Shown: positions 25,573 to 35,863, counted from the first letter of the stretch. The stretch is 64,000 nucleotides of DNA from an uncultured Bacteroidales bacterium (GCA_944326265.1 CALVDE010000019.1:18607-82606), one strand, 5' to 3'. Notes: generated by a model not told the origin, from the sequence alone. Program-made: numbers and translations.

Positions 25573-26832
25573 ATGCATTATCAAAAATTCTTATGGACAG
25601 CTATCTGCGCTATGGCAATACTGTCATGTGACACACAGCAGAAACAGGAAACGGAAGTTCCGGTCCTGACGCCTACGACTACCGAAGACATCAACGTATT
25701 AAAGGAAGGAGGACCGTACAACGTAACATACAACATTGATCATCCGGCAGATGACGGCAGGATAGAGGCATCTGTCACCCCAAAGGGATGGATTGACGAC
25801 ATCAACACGGAAACGCCCGGAATAGTCTCATTCAATGCCTCCGCAAATGAAAGCGAGGAGATACGTGAGGCATCCATGGAAGTAACTTATATCTATACCG
25901 GAGGAGAGCCCCAGTCGTTCTCGGTGCGCATCGTTCAGGAAGCGGCCGACGGCACTGATGACCCTGATAATCCGGACGATCCGGATAACCCGGATGATCC
26001 CGACAATCCGTCAGACGCCCCTTTCACAATAACGGTTACCGACATTACCTATTCGACAGCCGACATCACTATTGTGCCGGACGACTTGTCCATGCCTTTC
26101 ATCGTATGGGTTGACGAAGCCAGCGAGATAAATGGTCTTGACGATGACGCGCTTTTCACTGAGGATATCACTATTATGGAAAGTACAGCGGCCGGGATGG
26201 GACAAAGTCTGCAGGGCTATATCGATATGATTGTCAAGCACGGGGAGCAGAACCGCAAGCAAAGTAAATTGAACCCCAGCACTGAATATGCTGTATGGTG
26301 CTATGGAATAGACAATTCAGGCAGCTATCCGGAAAGGACTACGAGTATAGCCAGAGAGACATTCACTACTGATGCTCCAACAGTCACCGACAACAGTATA
26401 ACCTTGGAGGTAGAAGTAACGGGCAATACTTTCTCAGCTGTCGCAACGCCCTACACCAACGACAAATACTACAACCTGAACTGGAACAGCGAAAGCACCC
26501 TTCAGAATAGTGGCTTTACCGATGGAACCGCTGCTGAAAGATGCTTCGAATTTGAATACGATTATATGTCCCAATATCTCGCATTTATGCCTGTGACTTC
26601 ATGGGCCAACGTAAAGCAAGGACCGGCGACCACCTCCTCAACATTCAAGAAAGAGGACACCTACTATGTATTCGCATATTTCATCAATGTTGATGATGCG
26701 ACTGCCGATGGAGACATCTACATAAAGAAAATAGAATACGACGGAGAAAACGCTACCGTACTTGATGCTCCGGGAGCCTCCTTCCTGAGAGCGTCACTGA
26801 CCGACAAGAAAGTTGAAAGGCCCATGCCTTGA
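25573..26832 (+). CDS. Lipoprotein with Asp/Pro/Asn repeat linker
   Basis: A 419-residue lipoprotein; the ATG at 25573 gives the signal MHYQKFLWTAICAMAILSC. Residues about 30-130 look like a BACON/Ig-type domain (VTPKGWIDDINTETPG, then SFSVRIVQEAA). A linker of DDPDNP-type repeats (coded 25957-26010) joins it to a C-terminal region of two Fn3-like halves (PFTITVTDITYSTADITIVPDD; NSITLEVEVTGNTFSAVATPY). I cannot name the family. It starts 44 bases after the broken Big_2 gene and may share its transcript; both have lower GC than surrounding genes. Confidence 0.75.
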   Translation: MHYQKFLWTAICAMAILSCDTQQKQETEVPVLTPTTTEDINVLKEGGPYNVTYNIDHPADDGRIEASVTPKGWIDDINTETPGIVSFNASANESEEIREASMEVTYIYTGGEPQSFSVRIVQEAADGTDDPDNPDDPDNPDDPDNPSDAPFTITVTDITYSTADITIVPDDLSMPFIVWVDEASEINGLDDDALFTEDITIMESTAAGMGQSLQGYIDMIVKHGEQNRKQSKLNPSTEYAVWCYGIDNSGSYPERTTSIARETFTTDAPTVTDNSITLEVEVTGNTFSAVATPYTNDKYYNLNWNSESTLQNSGFTDGTAAERCFEFEYDYMSQYLAFMPVTSWANVKQGPATTSSTFKKEDTYYVFAYFINVDDATADGDIYIKKIEYDGENATVLDAPGASFLRASLTDKKVERPMP

Positions 26833-26861
26833 GCTGGGGACACACAGCCTGACATGAACAT

Positions 26862-26890
26862 AAAAGGACGTACACAGTGCGTCCTTTTTT
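26862..26890 (+). terminator. Rho-independent terminator
   Basis: AAAAGGACG and CGTCC flanked by TTTTTT form a stem with a 9-base loop, 30 bases after the lipoprotein stop. Confidence 0.85.
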
Positions 26891-26912
26891 ACACAGAACA
26901 CCCTGTACAGAC

Positions 26913-26942
26913 TTGCAAAAACAGTAAAGTTTGCTAATTTTG
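26913..26942 (+). promoter_or_regulatory. Promoter of rocD
   Basis: TTG, exactly 19 bases, then TAATTTTG: the best match to the Bacteroidetes -33/-7 pair in the window. It ends 23 bases before the rocD ATG. Confidence 0.7.
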
Positions 26943-26965
26943 CGATACTTCTAATATTCACGCTT

Positions 26966-28192
26966 ATGAACATATCACAGAAAGCCCGGCACTACATCGA
27001 CCTCGAAGACAGATACGGGGCGCACAACTATCATCCACTTCCTGTCGTTCTCTCAAAGGGAGAAGGCATCTACGTATGGGACGTGGACGGCAAACGCTAC
27101 TATGATTTCCTTTCTGCTTATTCGGCTGTCAACCAAGGGCACTGCCATCCTAAAATAGTAAAGGCCCTGTGCGACCAGGCCCAGAGACTGTGCCTGACCT
27201 CAAGGGCATTCTACAACGACTGCCTTGGGCCATACGAGGAAATGGCCACGAAATTCTTCGGCTATGACAAGCTGCTTCCCATGAACTCAGGAGCCGAGGC
27301 TGTCGAGACGGCACTGAAACTGGCCCGCAGATGGGGCTACATAAAAAAGGGCATCCCTGAGAACGAGGCTCTTATAATCACCTGCGAGGGTAATTTCCAC
27401 GGCAGGACCATCACTATCGTATCCATATCCACTGACCCCGACAGCTACTCACAATACGGTCCCTTTACTCCTGGCTTCATCTCCATTCCATACGATGACA
27501 GCGAGGCCCTACGCAAGGTGCTGGAGGAAAAAGGCGACAGGGTAGCGGCCTTCCTGGCCGAGCCGATCCAGGGCGAGGCAGGCGTATACGTGCCGCACGA
27601 CGGTTATCTTAAAGAGTGCTATGACCTCTGTAAGAAACACAATGTACTCTTCGTGGCAGATGAAGTGCAGACCGGCATAGGACGCACCGGACGCATGTTC
27701 GCATGCGACCACGAAGGCATCCGTCCTGATATGATCACTATAGGCAAGGCGCTGTCAGGAGGAGTGCTGCCCATCTCGGCCGTCCTTGCGGATGACGAGA
27801 TCATGCTCACCATAAAACCCGGAGAGCACGGCTCCACATTCGGAGGCTTCCCTTTGGCGGCAAAAGTAGCAGTAGCCGCCCTCGAAGTGATACGGGACGA
27901 GCATCTGACCGAGAACGCTGACAAGCTGGGCAGAATATTCCGCGAGGAGATATCCGCAATACAGTCCCCGTTCTTCAAGTCAGTGCGCGGAAAAGGACTG
28001 CTCAACGCTGTCATCACCGAACCGCAGAAAGGGCTGGAGGCATGGGACATCTGCCTGGCCATGGCCGAGAAAGGACTGCTGGCCAAACCTACGCACACAC
28101 ACATCATACGCTTCGCTCCCCCGCTCGTAATCAACGAAGAGCAGCTGCGCGAGGCTGTAAGCATCATCAAAGACGTATTCGAACATATCTAA
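26966..28192 (+). CDS. rocD: Ornithine--oxo-acid aminotransferase
   Basis: A 408-residue class III PLP aminotransferase that converts ornithine and 2-oxoglutarate to glutamate semialdehyde and glutamate. Lys261 in [20 protein letters not shown] binds PLP, Asp232 in [16 protein letters not shown] holds the pyridine nitrogen, and [21 protein letters not shown] is the ornithine-aminotransferase signature. It runs in an operon with the CtlX-like hydrolase 7 bases downstream. The product feeds the P5C dehydrogenase encoded at 17681-19312. Confidence 0.95.
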   Translation: MNISQKARHYIDLEDRYGAHNYHPLPVVLSKGEGIYVWDVDGKRYYDFLSAYSAVNQGHCHPKIVKALCDQAQRLCLTSRAFYNDCLGPYEEMATKFFGYDKLLPMNSGAEAVETALKLARRWGYIKKGIPENEALIITCEGNFHGRTITIVSISTDPDSYSQYGPFTPGFISIPYDDSEALRKVLEEKGDRVAAFLAEPIQGEAGVYVPHDGYLKECYDLCKKHNVLFVADEVQTGIGRTGRMFACDHEGIRPDMITIGKALSGGVLPISAVLADDEIMLTIKPGEHGSTFGGFPLAAKVAVAALEVIRDEHLTENADKLGRIFREEISAIQSPFFKSVRGKGLLNAVITEPQKGLEAWDICLAMAEKGLLAKPTHTHIIRFAPPLVINEEQLREAVSIIKDVFEHI

Positions 28193-28199
28193 AGACATT

Positions 28200-29096
28200 A
28201 TGCAGACGACATCCAGAGTACTGATGGTCAAACCCGCCCGTTTCGCCTTCAATCCGGAGACAGGCGGCAACAACGCATTCTCCCGTCCGGGACGCGAGTC
28301 CTCAAGCCAGGAGAACGCCCTGCGTGAATTCACCTCTTACGTTGCCCTGCTGAGGGCCAATAAGATAGACGTGGTCATCGCGGAGGACACCCCTCATCCG
28401 CACACTCCCGACTCCATCTTCCCCAACAACTGGTTCAGCACTCATGAGGACGGCACCCTCGTCCTCTACCCCATGTCCGCCGTCAACCGGAGGAACGAGC
28501 GCAAGCCGGAAGTTCTGGAAGTAGTAAGGAAGAACTTTGAGGTGCGCCGCCTCATCGACCTGACATGGTGGGAAAATGACAATCTCTTCCTCGAAGGAAC
28601 AGGCAGCATGATCCTTGACCGGGAGAATAAAATCGTTTACGCCTGCAAATCCTACCGCACGTCGGAGCAGGTACTCGCGGATTTCTGCAAACAGATGGAT
28701 TACAGCCCGGTATTTTTCGAGGCTTACGACCGCAACGGTGTGGATGTCTACCACACCAATGTGATGATGAGTCTCGGCACCGCCTACTGCATCATCTGCA
28801 CCGAATCCATCAAGCCTGGGGACAGGGACAGAGTGCTGGGCTCCATCATGGACAGCGGTAAGAAGGTACTGGACATATCGTTTGACCAGCTTGAGCACTT
28901 TGCCGGCAATATGCTGGAACTGCGGAACACCGAGGGAAGGCCCATCCTTGTCATGTCGGCATCAGCCAGGAAGAGCCTGACCACAGAGCAGAGCCGCACT
29001 TTGAGCCAGCACTACAAGCTGCTTTCGCCTCAGCTGGACTACATCGAGACTCACGGAGGAGGTTCGGCCCGCTGTATGCTGGCCGAGCTCTTCTGA
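28200..29096 (+). CDS. ctlX: CtlX-like guanidino/ureido hydrolase (amidinotransferase superfamily)
   Basis: A 298-residue protein of the pentein (arginine deiminase-like) fold. The catalytic Cys292 is in GGGSARCMLAE, His185 in DVYHTNVMMSLG, and Glu132 in LFLEGTGSM; FPNNWFSTHEDGTLVLYPM is the family signature. CtlX-type enzymes release ornithine from citrulline, and the tight pairing with rocD supports that: citrulline to ornithine to glutamate semialdehyde. Dimethylarginine or arginine hydrolysis is the alternative. The 3' end lies 4 bases from the convergent regulator gene. Confidence 0.85.
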   Translation: MQTTSRVLMVKPARFAFNPETGGNNAFSRPGRESSSQENALREFTSYVALLRANKIDVVIAEDTPHPHTPDSIFPNNWFSTHEDGTLVLYPMSAVNRRNERKPEVLEVVRKNFEVRRLIDLTWWENDNLFLEGTGSMILDRENKIVYACKSYRTSEQVLADFCKQMDYSPVFFEAYDRNGVDVYHTNVMMSLGTAYCIICTESIKPGDRDRVLGSIMDSGKKVLDISFDQLEHFAGNMLELRNTEGRPILVMSASARKSLTTEQSRTLSQHYKLLSPQLDYIETHGGGSARCMLAELF

Positions 29097-29100
29097 TGAG

Positions 29101-30807
29101 TCACTGCCTGTCCCTGACCTCTTTCATGTACTTGCCGGCGGTCACTCCGGTTTCCTTCTGGAAGGACCGGTAGAATACTGATATGGAACTGTATCCCAGT
29201 TCTTCCGCCAGCTGCTTCAGAGGCACGTTCCTGGTCTTGTCCGCCATGATCAGGGTAGCCTCGATGACTCTCCACGTATTGAGATAGTCGTTGAAAGACT
29301 TTCCCGATATATTGTTTATAGCCCGGGAAAGGTATGTCCTGTTGGTCTTCAGCATCTCCGCAAGCTCATCCCTTGTCAGGGATTTCTTCCGGTATATTTT
29401 CTGCTCACGCATAATCTTCTCCACTCTCTCGAAAAGTTCGCGGTCCGCATCCTGCACGGCGGCATTGCTCTGCTCATCTTCCTTTACAGGCGATATGGAC
29501 TCTCTGCCCACCTGTTCCGCATACTTCTGATACTGCTCAACCAGCAGCCTGTACGTATTGCGCTGCCTGCGGTATATGATGGAGATGAACAGTACGACTA
29601 TTATTATGATTACGAGAACGGCGACATTGGCCTGAAAACGCCGCGTACTGCGGAGATGCTCCAGCTCCACCGCCTGGGCCATGTTCTCATACTCGATTTT
29701 CTGCATCGACATCAGCATGGCATTGAACTCATGCTCCCGCTGACGGTCCGAGACGCTGTCCAGATAGGACCGGTAATTCTCCAGATAACGGGCTACGTCA
29801 TCCTTGTTGCCGAGAGCCAGGGCGTTGTCCACAAGCGAGGAGAGCAGTTCCTTGCGGCACTCGTGATTGTTTGCCCCGTAGGATATCTCAAGACCGTGCT
29901 CCAGTACGTTCTTTGCCTGACTTTCACGGCCCATCTTGCGCAGCATCCTGCCGTAATCCAGATATACGAATGATTCGGTACCGGCATCGGCATAACCGGC
30001 ATACTGAAGTGCCCGCTCATAATGGCGCGCAGCCCGGCCATACTGCCCGGCCGCAGCATATATGTCGGCATAGACTTTATAGATAAGCGAGAAATGAGTA
30101 ATGAGCCGTCCCTCCTTGGCGAGAGCCGATGCGGCATCGATATACCTGATCGCCGATGAGTCATCCCCCGAGATATGGGACATCATGGCCATCATTGTAT
30201 TGGCCGAGCACTTGTTCTTGATGGGCTCGCCTTCCATCTGGGAGAGTTCGTATGCATCCCGGGCATAGTCAAGTCCCTGCACGTCCGAACGCACGTAGAA
30301 GAGGTAAGTTATGTCCAGCAGAACGCTGAGCTGGTTGGTGGTCTTGCCGGTGGCCACAGCATGACGGTATGCCCTCTGGTAATACTCCATGGCCCTGACA
30401 TAGTTCATGTCGGCCTTGATGATATAGTTTCCCCAGATACAGTAATAAAGATACTTGAGGACATCGTCATCAGATCTGTCCATATCGTCCTGCATCCTCT
30501 GAAGACAGATGAGGGTCGAGTCAATCTGGTTGACATACATCCACGCCTGCGCGATATACACCCCGCAATACAGGGCGGTAAGAGTATCGCCCTCATTCAG
30601 CGACCTCCTCAGCAGAGGACGTGTGTACATTATCAGAGAATCATCCTCGCCCAGGGCATTGTATCTTTTCCACTGCCCGGTATACTCGGCCATCTTCTCC
30701 GGGTCATGTCTGTCTTCCCCGGAAACATCAGGCACATCCGCATCCGCGCAAGAGAGCACCCCAGCACAGAGCACGGCAGCGACTATGAATATAAACAGTT
30801 TTCTCAT
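29101..30807 (-). CDS. Membrane-anchored TPR protein with C-terminal AraC-type DNA-binding domain
   Basis: A 568-residue protein from the ATG at 30807, which yields a lipoprotein-like signal (MRKLFIFIVAAVLCAGVLSC, Cys20). Residues about 30-380 are TPR-like helix pairs (GQYGRAARHYERALQYAGYAD; SQAKNVLEHGLEISYG). One membrane helix (about 391-412, VAVLVIIIIVVLFISII) is followed by a short linker and an AraC HTH at about 463-568 (LTRDELAEMLKTNRTYLSRAINN; LKQLAEELGYSSISVFYRSFQKETGVT). It looks like a one-component sensor with an extracytoplasmic TPR and cytoplasmic DNA-binding end. It converges with the rocD-ctlX operon, so it may regulate it, but this is inference. Confidence 0.85.
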   Translation of the reverse strand: MRKLFIFIVAAVLCAGVLSCADADVPDVSGEDRHDPEKMAEYTGQWKRYNALGEDDSLIMYTRPLLRRSLNEGDTLTALYCGVYIAQAWMYVNQIDSTLICLQRMQDDMDRSDDDVLKYLYYCIWGNYIIKADMNYVRAMEYYQRAYRHAVATGKTTNQLSVLLDITYLFYVRSDVQGLDYARDAYELSQMEGEPIKNKCSANTMMAMMSHISGDDSSAIRYIDAASALAKEGRLITHFSLIYKVYADIYAAAGQYGRAARHYERALQYAGYADAGTESFVYLDYGRMLRKMGRESQAKNVLEHGLEISYGANNHECRKELLSSLVDNALALGNKDDVARYLENYRSYLDSVSDRQREHEFNAMLMSMQKIEYENMAQAVELEHLRSTRRFQANVAVLVIIIIVVLFISIIYRRQRNTYRLLVEQYQKYAEQVGRESISPVKEDEQSNAAVQDADRELFERVEKIMREQKIYRKKSLTRDELAEMLKTNRTYLSRAINNISGKSFNDYLNTWRVIEATLIMADKTRNVPLKQLAEELGYSSISVFYRSFQKETGVTAGKYMKEVRDRQ

Positions 30808-30831
30808 GTCCACGGAATAGATTAAAACGCG

Positions 30832-30839
30832 CAAAGATA
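30832..30839 (-). promoter_or_regulatory. -7 box TATCTTTG for the AraC/TPR gene
   Basis: TATCTTTG on the minus strand, 25 bases before the regulator ATG and 2 bases after the T-run of the hairpin just upstream. Confidence 0.5.
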
Positions 30840-30840
30840 C

Positions 30841-30871
30841 AAAAAAAGGAGCGACAATCACTTGCCACTCC
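30841..30871 (-). terminator. Possible second terminator downstream of ychF
   Basis: On the minus strand GGAGTG and CGCTCC (6 bp, one G-U pair) frame a 12-base loop and are followed by seven Ts, right before the next promoter box. Confidence 0.5.
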
Positions 30872-30994
30872 TCCACTGCATGAAAATTACCTTTTTACCT
30901 TAATATTACTATGAACTATGAACTTGCTTTTTACCGCCTGTCTTATCAGGTTGGCATCACAAAAGTATCTCAATCATCCTTTGCTGTCAAATAT

Positions 30995-31036
30995 AAAAAA
31001 TGGCAATTTGACAAAATTGCCGAATTGCCATTTTTT
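30995..31036. terminator. Bidirectional terminator 3' of ychF
   Basis: AAAAAATGGCAATT and AATTGCCATTTTTT are perfect complements with a 14-base loop, 33 bases past the ychF stop. The symmetric A and T tracts let it act on either strand. Nothing else is seen in 30872-31069. Confidence 0.85.
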
Positions 31037-31069
31037 AATTATAGCTTGATTTATGCAAACCGCACAGAA

Positions 31070-32170
31070 TCAGACATTAAAAAGAAAATGCATAATATCA
31101 CCGTCTTCGACCACATAGTCCTTGCCCTGAACGGCAAGCTTGCCGGCAGCACGGCATTCGGCCTCGGAACCGTACTTGACGAAGTCGTCATACCTGATGA
31201 CTTCGGCGCGGATGAAGCCTTTCTCGAAGTCGGAGTGGATGACACCGGCGGCACGCGGAGCCTTGTCTCCCTTGTTGATGGTCCATGCGCGGACCTCGGG
31301 CTCACCGGCGGTGAAGTAGGTGCGCAGGCCGAGCAGATCGTATGCGGCACGGACCAGACGCTCGATGCCCGAATGTTCCAGACCCAGCTCCTCGAGGAAC
31401 ATCTGACGCTCCTCGTAACTTTCCAGCTCGGCGATCTCGGATTCAATCTTGGCAGCTATGACCAGCACACCGGCATTTTCTCCGGCGACGGCCTCACGCA
31501 CACGGTCCACGTATGCATTGCCGGAAGAAGCGGAAGCCTCGTCCACATTGCAGACATAAAGGACCGGCTTGGCTGTGAGCAGAAAGAACTCATGCGCGAT
31601 TTTCTCCTCCTCGGGGCTGTCCAGCCTGACGGTGCGGGCCGACCGACCGGCTTCCAATGCCTCCTTGTACCGCACAAGCACATCACAGGCCTTCCGGGCA
31701 TGTTTGTCACCTCCAGTGGCCTGCTTCTGCAGCTTGCCCAGGCGGTTCTCCACTGTCTCAAGATCCTTGAGCTGAAGCTCCAGGTCGATTATCTCCTTGT
31801 CCCTCACAGGATCCACGCTTCCGTCCACGTGGGTGACATTGGGATCGTCGAAGCAGCGGAGCACATGCAGGATGGCATCGGTCTCGCGGATATTGGCCAG
31901 GAACTGGTTGCCGAGACCCTCACCCCTGCTGGCACCCTTGACAAGACCGGCGATGTCGACAATCTCCACCGTCGCAGGCACCACTCTTCTGGGATGCACA
32001 AGCGACTCAAGCACCTGCAGCCTGGGATCGGGCACGGTAGTGGAACCGATGTTGGGCTCGATGGTACAGAAAGGGAAATTGGCCGCCTGAGCCTTTCCCG
32101 AACTTATACAGTTGAAAAGAGTGGACTTGCCAACATTGGGCAGACCGACTATACCGCATTTGAGAGACAT
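31070..32170 (-). CDS. ychF: YchF/OLA1-family ATPase
   Basis: A 366-residue P-loop protein of the Obg-like family that prefers ATP and associates with ribosomes, linked to redox stress responses. G1 is GLPNVGKST (9-17) and G3 [20 protein letters not shown]. The G4 site reads NVDE, as in YchF rather than NKxD. A coiled helical insert lies at about 130-190 and a TGS domain at the C-terminus ([42 protein letters not shown]). It sits 11 bases after the YidE transporter stop, probably on the same transcript. Confidence 0.95.
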   Translation of the reverse strand: MSLKCGIVGLPNVGKSTLFNCISSGKAQAANFPFCTIEPNIGSTTVPDPRLQVLESLVHPRRVVPATVEIVDIAGLVKGASRGEGLGNQFLANIRETDAILHVLRCFDDPNVTHVDGSVDPVRDKEIIDLELQLKDLETVENRLGKLQKQATGGDKHARKACDVLVRYKEALEAGRSARTVRLDSPEEEKIAHEFFLLTAKPVLYVCNVDEASASSGNAYVDRVREAVAGENAGVLVIAAKIESEIAELESYEERQMFLEELGLEHSGIERLVRAAYDLLGLRTYFTAGEPEVRAWTINKGDKAPRAAGVIHSDFEKGFIRAEVIRYDDFVKYGSEAECRAAGKLAVQGKDYVVEDGDIMHFLFNV

Positions 32171-32181
32171 ATCCAGCCGCT

Positions 32182-33846
32182 TTAAATCAATACCATCAAC
32201 TGGGCCACAATCACCCTGAGGAACATAGCCAGAGGATAGACGGTAGCGTATGCCACAGCTATTCTCGAAGCATCAAATGTATTGTTCATGAAGGCCAGGG
32301 CGGGAGGATTGGTATGCGAGCCGCAGACCATGCCGGCGATGGAGAAATAATCCATCTTGAAGACTGCCCTTGCCAGTATTGTAACAATAATCAGAGGTAT
32401 CACGGTAATAAGGAAACCGTAGAGTATCCAGATATAACCGCCGCCTGTGAGCGCTTCCACGAAATTCTCTCCCGCACCGAGTCCGACAGCCGCAAGGAAA
32501 AGCGATATGCCCACCTCGCGGAGCATCATGTTGGAACTTGCAGTAGTGTAGGTCACCATTCCCATATTGGGGCCGAAACGGGCGATGAGAATCGCCACCA
32601 CCAGCGAACCGCCGGCCAGTCCGAGCTTCAGCGGCGCCGACAGACCGGGAATGGCGATAGGGATGGAACCCACGATGATACCGAAGAAGATTCCGATGAA
32701 GATAGGTATGAGCTTGGGCTCACGGAGTTTCTTCACCTGGTCTCCGACGATCTTGGCCACTTTGAGAATAGCTTCCTGATTACCGACAACCATGATACGG
32801 TCTCCCAGCTGCAGATGCAGGCCCGGAGTCGGGGTAAGGTCAATACCGGCACGGTTGACCCTGGTGATGTTCAGACCGTACTGGGCCCTGATGTTGAGCT
32901 CTCCGAGACTCTTGCCGTTGATATTGCTGTTGGTGACCACCAGACGGCGGGAAACCAGGTTGGTGTCAAGCTTCTCCCATGTCTCCTCGTCCATATCTAT
33001 CTTCTTGCCGATAAATGCGCTTATCACGTCAGCATTGGCCTGGGAAGTAATGATGAGGAGCCTGTCCCCGGAATTGACCACCGAATGCGAGGTGGGAATC
33101 TCCATCCTGCCGTCGGCATGATACTGACGGGACACGACGAAATGCTTGTTGAGAAGATGATCCACCTCGTAGATCGTCCTGCCGAAAATAGACTCATTAC
33201 GTACCTCGACCGCAATGTTGCAGGCACTGTCCTTGCTGACTTCCCTTTTCTCTACATCCGCCTTCTCCTTATCCACATTGATCCGGAACACGGCACGTAC
33301 CCCGAGCAGAGTGAGGATCACTCCGACCACTCCGAGCGGATACGCCACGGCATAGCCTGTAGCGAGAGTCGTGGGATCTGTCGACAGATTGAGGTCGGCG
33401 ACTGTCTGCTGAGCCGCACCGAGACCGGGAGTGTTGGTCACCGCACCGGACATCACACCGACCATTATCGGCATCTCCTCACCTGTTATGAAATGAATGG
33501 CAAACGTGACGGCTACGCCGAGGACGACTATCAGCGCCGCAAGCATATTCATCCGCATACCGCCTTTCTTGAAAGAGGCGAAGAAACCGGGTCCGACCTG
33601 CAGACCGAGAGAGAACACAAAGAGTATCAGACCGAAGTCACTGATAAAACTCCTTACGGAAGGGTTGATAATGAAGCCGAAATGGGACAGAAGGATTCCG
33701 ACAAAAAGAATCCAGGTCACTCCCAGGGAGATCCCGAAAATCTTGATCTTCCCCAGGAGTATGCCCAGCGCGATCACTATCGCGACGATCAGTATGGAGT
33801 GAGCCACACTGTCCGTTGAGAATAATAACGAATTTATCCAGTCCAT
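32182..33846 (-). CDS. YidE/YbjL-type transporter (AspT family) with two RCK_C domains
   Basis: A 554-residue inner-membrane protein. The membrane part is split in two halves: five or so helices at residues 15-175 (LGVTWILFVGILLSHFG; GVMSGAVTNTPGLGAAQQ) and about 375-554 (GPNMGMVTYTTASSNMMLREVGISLFLAAVGLGAGE; MVCGSHTNPPALAFMNN). Two cytoplasmic RCK_C/TrkA-C modules lie between (about 205-365; GDRLLIITSQANADV, GDRIMVVGNQEAIL). The two-fold NTPGLGAA/HTNPPALAF motif is that of the YidE-YbjL duplication family, related to aspartate:alanine antiporters. The substrate is unknown. It has its own -7 box. Confidence 0.9.
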   Translation of the reverse strand: MDWINSLLFSTDSVAHSILIVAIVIALGILLGKIKIFGISLGVTWILFVGILLSHFGFIINPSVRSFISDFGLILFVFSLGLQVGPGFFASFKKGGMRMNMLAALIVVLGVAVTFAIHFITGEEMPIMVGVMSGAVTNTPGLGAAQQTVADLNLSTDPTTLATGYAVAYPLGVVGVILTLLGVRAVFRINVDKEKADVEKREVSKDSACNIAVEVRNESIFGRTIYEVDHLLNKHFVVSRQYHADGRMEIPTSHSVVNSGDRLLIITSQANADVISAFIGKKIDMDEETWEKLDTNLVSRRLVVTNSNINGKSLGELNIRAQYGLNITRVNRAGIDLTPTPGLHLQLGDRIMVVGNQEAILKVAKIVGDQVKKLREPKLIPIFIGIFFGIIVGSIPIAIPGLSAPLKLGLAGGSLVVAILIARFGPNMGMVTYTTASSNMMLREVGISLFLAAVGLGAGENFVEALTGGGYIWILYGFLITVIPLIIVTILARAVFKMDYFSIAGMVCGSHTNPPALAFMNNTFDASRIAVAYATVYPLAMFLRVIVAQLMVLI

Positions 33847-33874
33847 ATTAAGTTACAATTAGCGAAAAAGTCCG

Positions 33875-33882
33875 CAAATGTA
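33875..33882 (-). promoter_or_regulatory. -7 box TACATTTG for the YidE-type transporter
   Basis: A TAnnTTTG match on the minus strand in the 40-bp gap, 29 bases before the transporter ATG. Confidence 0.4.
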
Positions 33883-33886
33883 GCAC

Positions 33887-35863
33887 TTATTTATGACTGG
33901 CAAGAATATTTTTCTCAAAAATCAATCCGGCGCGGTATGCGGCAAGCAGACGCTTGAGGTCCTTGATCTGCTCTTTCAATTCCTTGCCCACATCCGTATC
34001 CCCTACCAGAGTACGCTTGTCGACGGATTCCACGACACGGGTGAGGGACTTGATGTCCACTCCGTCCCTGACCGCCTTCTCCACGGACTTGAAAGGCTCA
34101 TGCTGCGCCAGCATCAGACCGTAAGAGTTGTAAATCAATGTATAGCCGGCAATACCCGTTTCCGACTGATAGGGTTTGGAGTAACCGCCGTCTATCACCA
34201 GCAGCCGTCCGCCGGCCTTGATAGGAGACTCTCCTTTCTTCGTCTTGACAGGAACGTGGCCGTTGATGATGTGGGTGTGCTCGCCACGCAGTCCGAACTC
34301 TTCGAGAATCATCTCACAGATATCCTTGCGGTCCTTGTACTGAGAATAGTAGCCCAGCGTCTCCTTGTGTGTCTCCTTCTCTGCGATGAAATATCTCTCG
34401 AAAGTGGCCATCTTGTCCTTGTCGAAAGGAGGAGCGTATGGCCCGCACCACAGATACCACATGAAATCCAGGGCATAGCTCTTGAGCTTCGCGTCCTTCT
34501 CCTCGTAGTAAGCCGCCCTGGCCACCTTGTCCACCATATCGAAGAGAGCCTTGCCCTTGTACTGCTTGCCCATGATGGTCAGTTCCTTGAATGTACCGTC
34601 CTCATTGAGGGGCATGGAGGCATGGAAAAGGAGGTTGGAGTTGCGCACCAGATACAGCGAGCCCTTGGAGTACAGGCAGCGTATGTGGCGGTCTATCTTG
34701 CTGTTGTTGGTAAAGTTGTTGAGCAGCTTCGCCACCACGCTCTTCTCCTCGGGTGTCAGCTTGTAAGGATGAGCCCTGTCCACCGTCGGGAAATTCATGT
34801 CCTTCATGGCGTAGTCCTTGCCGCCCACATTGACCGTTCCTTTGTCAAAGTCAATCTTGTCCAGCAGATTGCGGTCGGCCATACCGAACTCCCTGCGGCG
34901 GTGGATTATCTCGCCCTCCAGCTTGAACTGTATCACGGTCATGGCCTTGTGCATTCTGGATATGAGAGTGAGGGTCTTCTCGTCGTACTTGGTGTCAGCA
35001 TCCACCTTGGGACGGAAACATGCGCACGGATCGTTGTCGTATGCATCCATGGCGAATGTGGCAAGCGGCAGGAGGTTCACACCGTATCCGTCCTCGAGAG
35101 TCTCCAGGTTGGCATAGCGGAGACATATACGCACTACGTTGGCCATGCAGGCCGCACTGCCGGCTGCGGCTCCCATCCATATAATGTCATGATTGCCCCA
35201 CTGAAAGTCGACATTGTGATAGCCGCACAGCAGATCCATGATCTTGTGGGCGCCCGGTCCACGGTCGTAGATATCTCCAAGCACATGCAGCGTGTCTATC
35301 GTAAGACGCTGTATCACGTATGCTATAGCGCAGATGAAACTGTCAGCCGAGCCTGTCTCTATGATGGTATTGAGGATGGAGTAAATGTACTCGTGCTTAT
35401 TGTTGTCGTTGAGGGACTCATGGATAAGCTCCTCGATGATGTAGGAATATTCGGGCGGCAGAGCCTTGCGCACTTTGGAACGTGTGTACTTGGAAGCGGC
35501 GACTTCCAGCACCCTCACCATATTCACAAGATTGATCTTGTACCAGTCCGACATATTTTTCTCCTTGGACTTGACAAGCTTGAGCTTCTGCTCGGGATAG
35601 TAGATCAGAGTGCACAGCTCCCTTTTCTCATCTTCCTTGAGCTGGAAGCCGAAGAGCTCGTCCACCTTGCGCCTGATGACTCCCGATGCATTGCGCAGCA
35701 CATGCTGGAAAGCATCGTACTCACCGTGCAGATCCGTCACAAAATGCTCGGTACCCTTTGGCAGGTTGAGTATCGCCTCGAGATTGATGATCTCAGTGCT
35801 CGCGGCCTGTACGTTGGGAAAACTTCTGGAAAGCAGTTCCAGATACTTCAGATCTTTTGCCAT
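33887..35863 (-). CDS. fbp: Fructose-1,6-bisphosphatase, class III
   Basis: A 658-residue class III (Firmicutes/Bacteroidetes) fructose-1,6-bisphosphatase, the committed gluconeogenic step giving fructose 6-phosphate. The metallophosphoesterase motifs are visible: DLHGEYDAFQH near residue 43, HVLGDIYDRGPGAHKIMD, and FQWGNHDIIWMGAAAGS; a later INGHVPV contributes His. Length fits the family (about 640-670). The start MAKDLKYLELL matches it. A TAACTTTG box (minus, 35878-35885) ends about 15 bases before the ATG, hinting at its own short-leader transcript, though dnaE lies only 29 bases upstream. Confidence 0.96.
   Translation of the reverse strand: MAKDLKYLELLSRSFPNVQAASTEIINLEAILNLPKGTEHFVTDLHGEYDAFQHVLRNASGVIRRKVDELFGFQLKEDEKRELCTLIYYPEQKLKLVKSKEKNMSDWYKINLVNMVRVLEVAASKYTRSKVRKALPPEYSYIIEELIHESLNDNNKHEYIYSILNTIIETGSADSFICAIAYVIQRLTIDTLHVLGDIYDRGPGAHKIMDLLCGYHNVDFQWGNHDIIWMGAAAGSAACMANVVRICLRYANLETLEDGYGVNLLPLATFAMDAYDNDPCACFRPKVDADTKYDEKTLTLISRMHKAMTVIQFKLEGEIIHRRREFGMADRNLLDKIDFDKGTVNVGGKDYAMKDMNFPTVDRAHPYKLTPEEKSVVAKLLNNFTNNSKIDRHIRCLYSKGSLYLVRNSNLLFHASMPLNEDGTFKELTIMGKQYKGKALFDMVDKVARAAYYEEKDAKLKSYALDFMWYLWCGPYAPPFDKDKMATFERYFIAEKETHKETLGYYSQYKDRKDICEMILEEFGLRGEHTHIINGHVPVKTKKGESPIKAGGRLLVIDGGYSKPYQSETGIAGYTLIYNSYGLMLAQHEPFKSVEKAVRDGVDIKSLTRVVESVDKRTLVGDTDVGKELKEQIKDLKRLLAAYRAGLIFEKNILASHK

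Noticed and set aside
31803..32185. Large plus-strand frame opposite ychF
   Set aside because: Antisense shadow of YchF; the GTPase motifs are on the minus strand.
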